NCBI GenBank assembly: GCA_949358305.1
Contig: OX442323.1
Location: forward strand, 4,402,001 to 4,466,000
Origin: Strigamia acuminata
Lineage: Eukaryota; Arthropoda; Chilopoda; Geophilomorpha; Linotaeniidae
Length of the DNA: 64,000 nucleotides
Direction of reading: 5' to 3'
Of the stretch, positions 20,101-30,355 are shown piece by piece. Positions within the stretch are counted from its first letter, which is position 1. The number at the start of each line of letters is the position of its first letter. The notes under the pieces were generated by a model. That model saw nothing but the letters and a program-made list of their open reading frames with translations, was not told the DNA's origin and searched no databases. The position numbers and the translations under genes are program-made.

Positions 20101-20585
20101 AGATTCCGCTCCCACCATCGCCTCCGCCGCCCCCAGCAGCGCAGCTTTATTTGAGGCTGGGAGTGGAATACCCCTTCCTTCAGATGTCGGAGTTCACGCG
20201 ACAACGCATCATTGACTCCGACGATCACGGCGAATCAATCCTCAAATGGCTAAACAGAGAAGCCCGATCCACCATGGACGCCGTCTTCCATCGCCGTATC
20301 CTACGGGCCCACAGGAAACCCGGATCGAGCGCCGAGTCGCGAAGGATCCGACTCGTCCCCGATCGATTCCCCGCGTCTACCCGGATTTGGATCCATGAGC
20401 GTACGGGGTTGGTTGGCGAGCCAGCCGGCAGTCACCCGCAGTACTTCATCAACGAGCGACAAAATCCTGCGGATCTGACAACCTCTCTGCCCCCGGATTT
20501 ACCACCGCCGCCACCGGCAGTGCCACCCGTGATCCTCCGCCCATGCAGAGGAGTGCTGCCGGCTCTTCGCAGAGGAGAGCGATGA
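17121..20585 (+). CDS. Third gene of the Gypsy element, spliced, function unknown
   Basis: Inferred two-exon gene. Exon 1, 17121-17237, has 39 codons from MADRRNPRLEP and ends CAG|GTAAAT. Exon 2 starts at 17799 after TTATTCAG and runs in the same phase to the TGA at 20583-20585, about 967 residues in all. The exon 2 frame is closed by a TGA at 17781, so it needs the acceptor. Visible features are an acidic start, a helix-rich region, an Arg/Ser segment (RSRSSSSSSRT) with basic stretches (RRHHRRSKRP) suggesting nuclear or RNA association, and Pro-rich runs near the end (LPPDLPPPPPAVPP). There is no signal peptide or membrane segment, so it does not look like an envelope gene. GC-rich composition resembles gag and pol. 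I recognise no family. Confidence 0.6.
17238..17798 (+). other. Putative intron of the third gene
   Basis: 561 nt from GTAAAT to TTATTCAG, with AT-rich parts unlike the rest of the element. Two GC-richer islands inside (about 17356-17474 and 17580-17760) are open in one frame each and follow AG acceptors (TTGATTTAAG, CCAAAAAG). They could be alternative exons. The first gives a stop if joined directly to exon 1. Confidence 0.5.
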
Positions 20586-20617
20586 GAAAATTGAGATCGC
20601 TCCGATCCGAGATCGAA

Positions 20618-20632
20618 GCTGGAGGAGGGACG
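20618..20632 (+). promoter_or_regulatory. Gypsy polypurine tract
   Basis: Purine-rich GCTGGAGGAGGGACG directly before the 3' LTR; a plausible plus-strand primer. Confidence 0.6.
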
Positions 20633-21452
20633 TGTGGTGACCCAGTTGGATAAGTGTCCCCCCAGGGCGGATACTTGTCCTATGAGTCACTATGATTAAA
20701 GAGTCGTTCCCCCCCGAGTTGGCTCCACCTCCCCATGGCAGGTGTGTGCCCCGAGGGGGAGGAAGCGGCTGGTGGTCAGCCCCCATTGGTTGATCGCCGG
20801 CCCTTCACCCCACTGCATAAAAGGCTGTGTTTCCCGCCTAAAGACAGAACTTACACAAACGACACCAAGAACACAGCAACTACCTCACCGTCAGGCCAAC
20901 TTCAACTACAAGTTAGGATTGATCGAGGATCGCTGAGTAAAGTGCAAACTGTAACTCTCACGAAGTCACTTGCGAGCTATTCCTGCGAAAGCACGAGAAT
21001 AGCCCTTGTGAAATCACCCAGAATAATCGCCCAGACGATTATTCGCCGAAGTAAGTGTCCGAGTGCTTTGTAGGGAACCCCAAAGTTCCTAGACGAGGCC
21101 TCTGCGACGCTAAACAAACCCTAGACAACAGGCACGGATAGAAGACTCGAAAGAGCATTCCACCGCGTCCGTGAAGACGAATCCGTGACGAATTAACGAC
21201 AACTCGAGACGCCGCCTTTGTTCCGCCGACCACGCGGAATCGACGACGCCATCTTGAGAAATCCTTTGTTCGACGCTGACCACGTCGACTCTAGAATTAT
21301 TACTGAGTGTATTTTAAAGGCATAAAGCCTGGTGAATAAATTACCTGTTTATTTACATACATTTGGTATTCATTTGGGTATTTACATAATTGATCACAGG
21401 TAAAGTATTACACGTTAGCGCTATTTAAACCTATACCAAGTAGGACGCGACA
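20633..21452 (+). repeat. Gypsy 3' LTR
   Basis: Same sequence as the 5' LTR at an offset of 12044. Its terminal bases also supply the new stop codon to the antisense BEL ORF. Confidence 0.95.
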
Positions 21453-24400
21453 AGTCTTTGTACTGGGCGTCTCAAAGTTTTTCCTTCGGGCAAAGTCAAT
21501 TCACAAGAGCGTATTTTTTCGTCCCGTCCGATAAAGGTATTTGAAACTCTTGCCATTTTCCATGACATTCGAGGCTGACCTTGTTCTTGAATGAGAACCA
21601 AATCCCCAATTTGAACTTCTTTTGAGGTTCGTACACGACGGAATTCACGAAGCTCGACAAGGTACTCGTGCGTCCAACGACGCCAAAGCAAATTAATCAA
21701 ACGTTGACGCAGCTTCCATCGCTTCACGAGCTCGGGTCGAAATGAATTGTCGACACGACTTTCTGGACTGTAGACGTCTGGAAGCGTGATGAGACGTCCT
21801 CCGGTCAAAAAATGAGAAGGCGTCAGCGGTTCTTGCTCCAACGGATCGTCCGTAACGTAAGTGATTGGTCTCGAATTAACCGCAGCTTCGACCTCTGTCA
21901 AAACGGTCGACAGTTCTTCAAAGTCCAACGATGATCGAGCAAGGACTTTTTTTAAGCTCAGTTTAACAGTTTTGACCAGTCGCTCCCAAAATCCGCCCCA
22001 CCACGGAGCCAATTCGACGATAAATTTCCACTGTATTTTTTGCTTTGACAAGAACCCCTGGAACAGCTCGTGCGAGAAGCTGTTGATGAATAAAGACAAG
22101 TCTTTTTCGGCTCGCTTAAAGGTTTTAGCATTGTCTGAGTAGACAATGCCAGGGACTCCTCTTCTTGCAATAAGTCGTTTAAATGCGAGAATGAATTTCT
22201 CCGTAGTGAGATCAGATACAAGTTCTAAATGAACAGCTCGCACCACGGCACAAGTGAACAGAGCGATGTAAGTCTTTTTTCCGTTTTTAGTGTATAGTGG
22301 TCCGGCGAAGTCTATGCCAATAATTTGAAATGGCTCCGCACGATTCACTCTGTCCGCAGGTAGCAGACCGACCGTTTGAGTCATCAATTTTGCGTTCACT
22401 CTTCGACAAGTCACGCATCGGGAAATCAATGTCTTGATGAATTTTCTTCCTTTTTTAACCCAGTATTTCGCTCTAAATTCTGACAGAGTGTTGCCTAGTC
22501 CTCCATGTAAAGTTCTATGATGACAATCTTCGACTATTAATTTTACAGCCGGTGAATTTGAATCCAAAACGATGGGGCTCACAAAATTTTCTATTCCCGT
22601 GTTAAAACGTATTCTCGAGTCGATTCGTATAATTTCATTCTGGTCGAGAACTACGGCTACGCTTGCTAGGGGTGAATCGCTTTTCAGTTTCGTTGAATTT
22701 TTCAAGCTATATATTTCCTCCGAAAATCTCTGTTTTTGTATACTGCGCAACCAATAAATTTCGGCTGTTTCTAACTCTTCCGTCTTTAACGGTCCGATGA
22801 CTGTTTCGATTTTTCTTGAATTGTGGCAAAATCTCAAAATCCAGGCGGTGATTCGTTTGACTTTGGTCCAACTGCTGTACTTTTCAATATCGAAAATCGC
22901 CTCTTCACTTGATCGAGTCACATTTACGCGAGTATCTATTTCTTCAATTTCTTCTTCAAAGTTGGACTCTGTTTCTTCGTCGAATTTTTGTGGCCAATGT
23001 GTCTCGTCCTTTTTCAGCCACTCAGGGCCGCTCCACCATTCGATGTCTTGAACCAATTTGTCGGCCTCCATTCCTCGGGTTAACTTATCCGCTGGATTGA
23101 CCTTCCCCGGGCAATGACGCCAACAGGCGACCTCGGTGTTCGTGCGGATTTCGCGGACTCGGTTCGAGACGAATGGATTTGACTTCTTCTGTTGCTCGCG
23201 AATCCAGAAATATGTAATGGACGAATCGGTCCAGTAGAAAACACGCTGAATTTCTAACTTCTTGAGTTTCACGGCAACTCGCGACAGCAGCAATGCGCCC
23301 ATCAATTCGAGTTTGGGCAGCGTTAAAGACTTCAGTGGTGCAACGCGCGACTTCGACATACAGAGTGTGACTTCTACGGATGTTTCATTTTTTGTTCGAA
23401 TGTAGACCACGACTCCATATGCTTTGGGGCTTGCGTCGCAAAACAAATGCAATTCACGATCTGGATTTGATTGTTGTCCAGCGCTGTAATGTCGAGGAAC
23501 GGCAATTTTTCTTAGCAATACGACTTGTTGTCGCCAACTTGACCATTGTTTTGAAATGTCGGGGGGTAATGGCGAATCCCAACCTATATTTCGAGTCCAT
23601 AATTCCTGGAACATCAGTTTGCCGACAATTACGAATGGTGTCGCAAATCCTAATGGATCGTAAATCCTTGCCACGGACTGAACGATCAAACGTTTTGATT
23701 CCTTGAGTTGATCTTGTGCGTCAGCCCATTCGCCTATTTCGAGCAGGAGGTGGTCGGTTATAAAGTTCCAGATCAGTCCCAACACGGACGTCGAGTGTTT
23801 GTCGGCGTCGACCAGATTTGCGTCCGACGGAATTTCTCTCGCAAAAAGTTCTCGCAAGCTTTGTGAGTTCGATTGCCATTTGCGTAGGGGCATGTGCGCT
23901 TCCATCATCAATTTGCGAGCTTCGTGGAATATTTTTTCCACCTCCCCTTCGGATTTGGCGCAACCGAGCAAGTCGTCGACGTAAAATTTATCTTTGATTT
24001 GAGCAACTGTTTCTTCATATTTTTCACGCATGTTGTCGAGATGTAGTTGAATTGAGTCGTTTAAAAGGTAGGGACTTGATTTGACTCCGAATACTACTCT
24101 TTTCTGGCGCATAACTCTGGGCTTCACAAACTGCCGACCGTCCCATTCTTCCGGTGTCCAAAGGAAACGAACGAAATCCCGATCTGCCATTCTCAGCAAT
24201 AGCTGTAAAAACGCCTTTTCTATGTCCGAAAGATAAGCAAATGGTTCTTTTCGAAACAAAATCAGCAATATAAGTATTTCTGGCAGCAAATTAGGACCGC
24301 TGTCCAGGCAATCGTTCAGTGAAAGTTCATTTTTTCCTTTAGCTGAGGCATCGAAAACGATCCGAATCTTTGTCGTGACGCGATCTTCTTTAATAACGGC

Positions 24401-26617
24401 TCGGTGTGGCATGTAGTACGAATTTTCATGTTGCGGTTCATTAACTTCTTCGATTATTCCATCACGTATTTGATCGTCGAAAATTTGTTTGTAGGCGGCG
24501 TAGAATCCTGGATTTTTCTTAAATTTTCTTACCAGATTCCAAAAACGTTTCTCAGCAATTTCGTAATTATTGTGAAGTTTTCTCGGTTCGACCAACCACG
24601 GCAATGCGACGACGTATCTTCCTTCTTCTCTCGTCACTTGTTCGCGAAAACGAATTGCGCAGGAATTTCGATCGGTCAATGTTTCGTCTTCACTCTCGTG
24701 GCGAATGCCGATGGATTCGAGCTCCCAGAATTTTTTCAGACTCTCGTCCAGTCGCTCCTCGAGACGCACACTGCACACGCGGGTGACTAGTGTGGACATT
24801 GTCGTGACATTTATTGATGACCCCATCAAAGTCCAGCCAAATAGCGTCTCTATGGCGATCAAATTTTCCTCGATTTTTCGTATGCATCCCGTAAGTATCT
24901 TCGCGATACAGTCTGCGCCTAAAAGAATAAAAATATCGCAATTAGTATTGTTTCCAGAATCAATCACGATTTGATCGCGTTCGAGGGCGGCTCGTAAGCC
25001 AGCCTGCAATTTGGTACAAATGGGTTTTGTAATCCATGGCGTTTCAAGCGCATTAACGCAGAGCGATCGATTTTTGTCGCCAACATTGCACAATTTGAGT
25101 TCAAATCGATTTCCTTTAGTGTTCAACGGTGTCTGATTTCCAAAAGTGTGCACGTTTAAATGTTCTTCTCCATTCGGCTTCAAATGCAAGTCTTTTGCCA
25201 AACTAGCCAGTACGAAGGAACTCTGGCTTCCCGGATCGATCAAACACTGCACGATGGACTCACGAGATTCGTTTTGAATTTTTACGAATATTGTTGCCAA
25301 TGTTGCGGTTGGAGGTTGTGCGTACGCAGCGAGGTTTTCGTTTGTTGATACGAGCAAAGTGACTTTTTCTTTTGGCGTCTCAGATGGGCCTTCGCACACG
25401 AGTTGGTTGTGATGGCGTTGACACAGTTTACACGTAACACGGAAGGTGCAGTTTCGAGACGAATGTCCTTTTTTTAAGCATTTGAAACAGCGACCTTCCT
25501 TTTTAACGAACTCTTTACGTTCGGTTGCGGTAGTCAAACACCCGTCACGCTCATGAGTCTTGTTGCAAAACATGCAATTAGTAATTGTTGTGCTCAAAAC
25601 ACGAGCAGACGGCACACGATTGGGTTTTTGATTGGATTTGTCTACCTCAATTTTTTCAGGTTTGCTTTTCTCTGTTGAGCGGTGAAGATCTTGAAAGTTC
25701 TCAATTTTATTGTGGTGCACGAGTTCGTTACGCACCATGTCCAACAAATCTTTAGCTTTGTATTTCCCGTCGGGATATTGACGTGAAAATTCCAGCGAAA
25801 TTTGTCGTGGCACTAGTCCTAGAATGAGTGGACACGCTGTTGCGTCAATGGCATCAACATTCATATTTGCCGCATTCAGACCGCGTACGTGTGTTTCACA
25901 CTCATCGTACAATTTTTGAAGAGGAATAGGATCGAGAATATCACGTACGGGTTTCATTTTCATTAGGGAGCGTAAATGTGCGCTGAGAAGAACATCTGTA
26001 CGGCCAAAGCGTTCGAGCAACAATTTTTTAGCGATCGGATAGTTTTCATTTGTTGGCGGTAATCCCTTCAACACGAGTGCTGCTTCTCCATCCAAGAGCG
26101 ACTTTAAATACACCAATTTACTTTGCGCAGAAATGTTCGTTTTGGTGTCAATTGAGATCTCAAAATTACCCCAAAAGTCAGCCCAGTCCAGCGGATCTCC
26201 TTTGAATTTAATTGTGTCGTACTTGGGCAGTCGCATGGGTGAGTCTTGTGGCACACTCGCGGTCCCGTGGTAATTATTTGTTATCGGCGGGAGTACAGGT
26301 GTGGTTGGGGGCGCGATGAAAGTAATTAGCGCCTCGTCGATTTCGACACCACAATCAATAATTTTTTCGTGATATTCAGTCTCGGATCGAGTGATTTCTT
26401 CATCTATCTCTTGTTCGTCGGTGAGCATGGCCAAGATTTTGGCGTCGAGCGATTTGAGTTCATTTGATTTTGCTTGTAGATGCACTTTTATCTTTTTTAA
26501 ATCGAGTTCATTTATAGGTATACCAGCGAGAATTGTTTTGGCCTTCGTTATAGTTGTGGTGGTCAGCCTACGGGTTACTGCACGCTGAGCCTTCAACACG
26601 GCGAGGTCGTCGGCCAT
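21431..26617 (-). CDS. BEL/Pao gag-pol polyprotein, C-terminus replaced by Gypsy LTR
   Basis: Single uninterrupted ORF of 1728 codons from the ATG at 26617. A helical N-terminal region is followed by a BEL-type gag domain (about 130-300), with LDWADFWGNFE. Three Cys/His motifs follow: CMFCNKTHERDGC (about 347), the zinc knuckle CFKCLKKGHSSRNC (about 375) and CKLCQRHHNQLVC (about 393). Protease CLIDPGSQSSFV is near 456, reverse transcriptase FYVDDLLG near 880 and RNase H LFCDASPKAYG near 1057. The integrase has its His/Cys finger near 1362, with catalytic GIDFAGP (1432), YSDNAKT (1492) and ERLVKTVK (1546). A C-terminal BEL-type region follows. The last seven residues and the stop come from the Gypsy LTR. 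The native end lies at 8560-8584, beyond the insertion. No frameshift or internal stop is seen, so the rest is intact. Confidence 0.95.
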   Translation of the reverse strand: MADDLAVLKAQRAVTRRLTTTTITKAKTILAGIPINELDLKKIKVHLQAKSNELKSLDAKILAMLTDEQEIDEEITRSETEYHEKIIDCGVEIDEALITFIAPPTTPVLPPITNNYHGTASVPQDSPMRLPKYDTIKFKGDPLDWADFWGNFEISIDTKTNISAQSKLVYLKSLLDGEAALVLKGLPPTNENYPIAKKLLLERFGRTDVLLSAHLRSLMKMKPVRDILDPIPLQKLYDECETHVRGLNAANMNVDAIDATACPLILGLVPRQISLEFSRQYPDGKYKAKDLLDMVRNELVHHNKIENFQDLHRSTEKSKPEKIEVDKSNQKPNRVPSARVLSTTITNCMFCNKTHERDGCLTTATERKEFVKKEGRCFKCLKKGHSSRNCTFRVTCKLCQRHHNQLVCEGPSETPKEKVTLLVSTNENLAAYAQPPTATLATIFVKIQNESRESIVQCLIDPGSQSSFVLASLAKDLHLKPNGEEHLNVHTFGNQTPLNTKGNRFELKLCNVGDKNRSLCVNALETPWITKPICTKLQAGLRAALERDQIVIDSGNNTNCDIFILLGADCIAKILTGCIRKIEENLIAIETLFGWTLMGSSINVTTMSTLVTRVCSVRLEERLDESLKKFWELESIGIRHESEDETLTDRNSCAIRFREQVTREEGRYVVALPWLVEPRKLHNNYEIAEKRFWNLVRKFKKNPGFYAAYKQIFDDQIRDGIIEEVNEPQHENSYYMPHRAVIKEDRVTTKIRIVFDASAKGKNELSLNDCLDSGPNLLPEILILLILFRKEPFAYLSDIEKAFLQLLLRMADRDFVRFLWTPEEWDGRQFVKPRVMRQKRVVFGVKSSPYLLNDSIQLHLDNMREKYEETVAQIKDKFYVDDLLGCAKSEGEVEKIFHEARKLMMEAHMPLRKWQSNSQSLRELFAREIPSDANLVDADKHSTSVLGLIWNFITDHLLLEIGEWADAQDQLKESKRLIVQSVARIYDPLGFATPFVIVGKLMFQELWTRNIGWDSPLPPDISKQWSSWRQQVVLLRKIAVPRHYSAGQQSNPDRELHLFCDASPKAYGVVVYIRTKNETSVEVTLCMSKSRVAPLKSLTLPKLELMGALLLSRVAVKLKKLEIQRVFYWTDSSITYFWIREQQKKSNPFVSNRVREIRTNTEVACWRHCPGKVNPADKLTRGMEADKLVQDIEWWSGPEWLKKDETHWPQKFDEETESNFEEEIEEIDTRVNVTRSSEEAIFDIEKYSSWTKVKRITAWILRFCHNSRKIETVIGPLKTEELETAEIYWLRSIQKQRFSEEIYSLKNSTKLKSDSPLASVAVVLDQNEIIRIDSRIRFNTGIENFVSPIVLDSNSPAVKLIVEDCHHRTLHGGLGNTLSEFRAKYWVKKGRKFIKTLISRCVTCRRVNAKLMTQTVGLLPADRVNRAEPFQIIGIDFAGPLYTKNGKKTYIALFTCAVVRAVHLELVSDLTTEKFILAFKRLIARRGVPGIVYSDNAKTFKRAEKDLSLFINSFSHELFQGFLSKQKIQWKFIVELAPWWGGFWERLVKTVKLSLKKVLARSSLDFEELSTVLTEVEAAVNSRPITYVTDDPLEQEPLTPSHFLTGGRLITLPDVYSPESRVDNSFRPELVKRWKLRQRLINLLWRRWTHEYLVELREFRRVRTSKEVQIGDLVLIQEQGQPRMSWKMARVSNTFIGRDEKIRSCELTLPEGKTLRRPVQRLVASYLV

Positions 26618-26685
26618 TGTTAAATTCGAGATGCTACTTGCAGTTTTTTCAGATTGAAGTTACGAGTTTGTTCCCTGGAAAGATG

Positions 26686-26703
26686 TCCCGGGTTTCGGCA
26701 CCA
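26686..26703 (-). promoter_or_regulatory. BEL primer-binding site (tRNA-Phe)
   Basis: On the minus strand TGGTGCCGAAACCCGGGA directly follows the 5' LTR after one base. It is complementary to the usual 3' end of animal tRNA-Phe (TCCCGGGTTTCGGCA plus CCA). Confidence 0.85.
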
Positions 26704-26704
26704 A

Positions 26705-27234
26705 TTTACGAATTGTAAATGAACTTCACGATGGGTGATGAATTGTAAAACAGCAAAAGCGACGGTCGAAATAAAACTTAACAACTTTTAATTTTACTTG
26801 AGTTGAAAAATGACATTCTTTTTCACAAGTGACGCGTGGTCAGCGAGTTGAGGGTGGAATGTGTGGTGCATAGAAAAAACGGGGTCTACATCCGGTCAAC
26901 AAGGGCCGAAAGATACCCAATTTACATAAAAGAGGGCTCTCGAAAAGACCCTCGAGCGATTTATATAACACAAAAAGAACACAGACAATTTAATGCAATA
27001 ACACAACTGAAAAGTCAGCAAAAACCATGATGAAACACAATTAAACACGATAATACACAATAAGGCACAATGAATGAAAAAGAACACAAAACACAAAACA
27101 AAACACAAAACACTTAATTGTAATAAACACAAATCAATCACTAAATTCAATCGATAATTAAACTAAGACAAAATTACTAAAATCAAATACATGAATAAAC
27201 ATTAAAAACAAATTAAATCAGTCTAGATTTTACA
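26705..27234 (-). repeat. BEL 5' LTR
   Basis: Same sequence as 8010-8539 at an exact offset of 18695. Promoter side of the element. Confidence 0.95.
26960..26967 (-). promoter_or_regulatory. TATA box of the BEL 5' LTR
   Basis: TATATAAA on the minus strand in the context GTGTTATATAAATCGC. It is well placed to start transcription toward gag-pol about 250 bp before the LTR end. Confidence 0.6.
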
Positions 27235-27350
27235 CATGGTGTTATAGCGAAAGAAGTGTTATATTCAAATTTTTGTTCAATGTTTACAAAATTGCCATTT
27301 CTAGCATAAGTCGAATACAACATCACGGTGTTATTTTCGGTGGAAGACGG
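27235..27350. mobile_element. Right part of the MITE split by the BEL insertion
   Basis: Continues the CATGGTGTTAT palindromic motif broken at 8009 and ends GTGGAAGACGG|TA. This matches the GGGAAGACAG|TA end of the complete copy at 46936-47490. It shows that the BEL element landed in an existing MITE. Confidence 0.65.
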
Positions 27351-28396
27351 TAACCAAAACAACCAATAAAAAGTTAATCCTTTGTTTACCTGCCAATAGA
27401 AACCAACAAACTATGCTAACATGGTTTGATTGATTAAAATGGGAAAAAGCAGATTTAGCTAATTAAATAAACATTTTATTACCAATTAAATAAAATCCAA
27501 CATTCTAATAACTTTTTACGCTGAAATTCATTGAAAATAAACAGAACTACTTTTGTGCGCAGTAGAGCACAGTCCACAGTTAAGCCTACTACTCATAAGC
27601 TTTCAGAGTCTAAATATTTTTACAGTCTTAATTTTTCAACAGCACCATTTCAAGCGGAATGTTTTATCCTCTTATTATTCAGAGTCTGATAAATTTGTGG
27701 TACTCATGAAATTGTCACCAGAAAGTTTCCGTTCTCTTAAACTGAGTGAGTCATTGTTGCTTGTTTTGCAAATGGTAGCTGGTTCAGTCTGTTTTCAGCA
27801 GCAGCAAGCTTTCGCACAATTTAATCATTTGGCAATTAAAATTTTACTGTTTCAGTCCGATGAATAAATACATCCAATGCAGTGGTCAAATTGAACGAAA
27901 ATTTAAAAGTAGCGAAGCAGTTTCAAACAAAAGCGATTATTTTATTTCATTAAAAACTGCTTTGCCACATTTCCAGATAGAATGGATATATTAATCAGCC
28001 ATTATGATATTTTTCGCATAAAAATGCAGTACCGTGAAATAAAGCGGTGCAATGTACAAGCAAGAGGGCAAATAGAAGGCTCCAGCCCAAGAAAACCCAA
28101 TTGCCAATGCAATTTCTGAGGCCCAATATTAAAATTTTATACGTCTTCTCTATGCAAGCCAAGATTGGACTTTTGTTTGGCAGAGAACGACTTTTCGCTT
28201 CGTCTCTAACGGCTCGATTTCAACTTACGAATAGTCATAATGATATTTTGACGTAAGTTTCGCTCGATGCATGGATTTCACTCTCCCTGAAATGCGAGAT
28301 GACTTTGAAGCAAACAACTTGAAAAGAACCAAGTGAAATGAAAACCTCTCTCTCTGTCTCTCTCTCTCCAATTGCTTTTCTTTTTCTCTCTTCCAG

Positions 28397-28428
28397 ACCC
28401 ATCTGATGAACTGCTCGACAAATTGAAG
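28397..28428 (+). other. Candidate 32 nt microexon on the plus strand
   Basis: A strong pyrimidine tract and CTCTTCCAG acceptor, then 32 nt, then AAG|GTAAGTG. Only one frame is open, encoding PSDELLDKLK after two bases of a split codon, and it exits in phase 0. If real, it belongs to an unseen gene on the strand opposite CPPED1. No partner exon could be established. Confidence 0.25.
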
Positions 28429-29053
28429 GTAAGTGTATGGACCGATGTCACGCGAGTAATGAATTTACATTTCTCTTTCACAAATTTATCTTTTTTGTAA
28501 AAATATCTTCTTGTCTAGAAAAGGATTCCGGGCCAACGGTGTTTTCTTGTTTTCTTGCGACTCTTATTCACTGTGTCCACTTCGATCGTTTCTGCCAAAC
28601 CGAAAAAGCTTTTCCACCTCTCTTGATAGAGGCATTAGAGATGGGGGAAAAAGTTATAGAGACTGCGTTGGCTGTTTCTTCTGATTTGGTTCTATTTCAT
28701 GCCAAACCAATAAAAGAATGTGATAGCTTCTTTTTACTTCACCTATTCCGTCTATCTATGACTCACGTATTCATCAAAACACCGTAAAATTTTTTAGAAA
28801 CAATAAATACTAGATGCGTTCAATTCTAGGGGCTAAATGACTTATGCCTAGTTCACACTTAAACCACTTTTCTAGAAGTTATGACATCTAGAAAGTCTTC
28901 CGGTTTGTTCCAGACCGTTCACTCTTACAGTATTAGCTTTCAGGTGGAAACACAAGGGAGCGGGTAAAATTTATAAGCTTGCTTTTACTTGAAAAAGCGG
29001 CTAAAAACTCGCCCGGTTGAGCCAACACAAACTTGCGTTTTTATTCAAAGCGT

Positions 29054-29230
29054 TGTTGGATGTACTTCATTTTAGCGATTTCATTTTAGCGACACACCAT
29101 TTTAGCGAACATGTCATTTTAGCGACACAAAAATCGCTAAAGTGATGGTCGCTAAAACGGCACTAATACTAACACTAATATTAACCTAACCATATAGTTT
29201 AGGTTTAATTCCTAAAAAGGGCTAACGGTT
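29054..29230. mobile_element. Partial element of the CATTTTAGCGA family
   Basis: Starts TGTACTTCATTTTAGCGA with several repeats of the TTTTAGCGA motif. It matches in inverted orientation the right end of the element at 40903-41310, including GGTCGCTAAAACGGCACTAA and the TTAGGTTTA..CCTAA..AGGGCTAA part. Confidence 0.6.
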
Positions 29231-30355
29231 TTGACAAGGACTGGCTAATGCACCTCATCAAAATGGTCGATTCTTTTGGTCTGGTTGTTAACCACGCCCC
29301 ATAAACATGTCAAGCGTGACGTCATGTTCAAGAAGTCAATTTGGCCTGAGTTGTAATAAACTAGACCATGTGTGAACATAAGAGTTCCTAAAAGTTGGGT
29401 GGTTAAGTAGAAAAATGGTTTATCTACAACCAAGGCATTATTCGTTTTTCGTGTTTTATATAAGCCACCAATTGACCACTTATCTTCGTTTATACAGTTA
29501 ATTATTCAGTTGTTTCTTCTTTCAGTGGCCATTTTGGAAATAATTAGTCATTAATTTATTTTTATTGTTTCGGTCTATTTTGTTTTAATTGAAAACTCGA
29601 AGAAAAGATGTTCAACTTTATGAAGCAAAGCTTGTCTCAATGAGTTGACATTTGTTGTATTTTTCACACTTTTTCCTTGGATGTACTTCAGAGATGGAAG
29701 ACATAAACCCCCCAAAGAATTGTCCAATCCAATAAGTCATCAATGAATGGAGAAGGACACTTCATCCATCCACTCCCACTGTCTCCTCCTCTTTTCGTCA
29801 GACGAAATGAGTTGGCGTTTGGCCAGAAGATGCACTTGGAGATTTAGGGTGAAACATCCCTTTCATTCCTACGGACCTGTCTTGCAAATTGAATTACACA
29901 AGTCACAGCTCAGTCATGTCCACTAGTTTTCATTGGAAAAATTACTCACTTGATCTCATCTATTGATTGCTCCTTTTTTAGAAAAAAAAAATCTTGAAAA
30001 AGTGAGTCAAATTCTTGACAGTTTAATAATTTTCCAAAACAAAAATTTAATCCATTTTTCACCAATGCACAAAGAACATTGCAATTATATTACAATGTAT
30101 TTTGAAATGCATTGGGTTTTGTGAGAAAGCATTTGTAAGACATTTTTTCATTGCAAATAATAATAAATAATAATAATAACTTAGAGTGCTCTAGTGAGTA
30201 AAAACTAATTAACAATAAATGAGATTTACACAGCATTGATGCGAACATAACTTACACTAGGAAAACTATCAATTGCAAAACAAACCAACACAACATCGTA
30301 CAGAGTTTATGATTGCACCCATGAAACCACTCCAACAATGGTGATTCTTTATTAA

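Larger units (their letters stand above)
8589..21452 (+). mobile_element. Ty3/Gypsy-type LTR retrotransposon with an extra 3' gene
   Basis: Length 12,864 bp, with 820 bp LTRs that look identical and an AGTC duplication (8585-8588 and 21453-21456). The order is LTR, primer site, gag, pol (protease, RT, RNase H, integrase), a spliced third gene, purine tract, LTR. This domain order is that of Ty3/Gypsy, but the element is about twice the usual length. All reading frames are open, so it may be recently active. It inserted antisense into a BEL element. Confidence 0.95.
8010..27234 (-). mobile_element. BEL/Pao LTR retrotransposon, interrupted by a Gypsy element
   Basis: Two 530 bp direct LTRs (8010-8539 and 26705-27234) with target duplication CATGG or CATGGT (8005-8009 and 27235-27239). 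It has a primer-binding site and one long gag-pol ORF, all on the minus strand. A 12,864 bp Gypsy element (plus 4 bp duplication) interrupts it, so the native length is about 6.36 kb. The LTRs look identical, implying a recent insertion. It lies in the same orientation as CPPED1, inside its last intron. Confidence 0.95.

Noticed and set aside
17799-20585. Envelope gene interpretation of the third Gypsy gene
   Set aside because: No signal peptide, no membrane-spanning segment, no cleavage-site pattern; Arg/Ser and Pro-rich instead.
27553-27867. 104-residue plus-strand ORF
   Set aside because: Low-complexity composition, no domain and no splice or promoter context.
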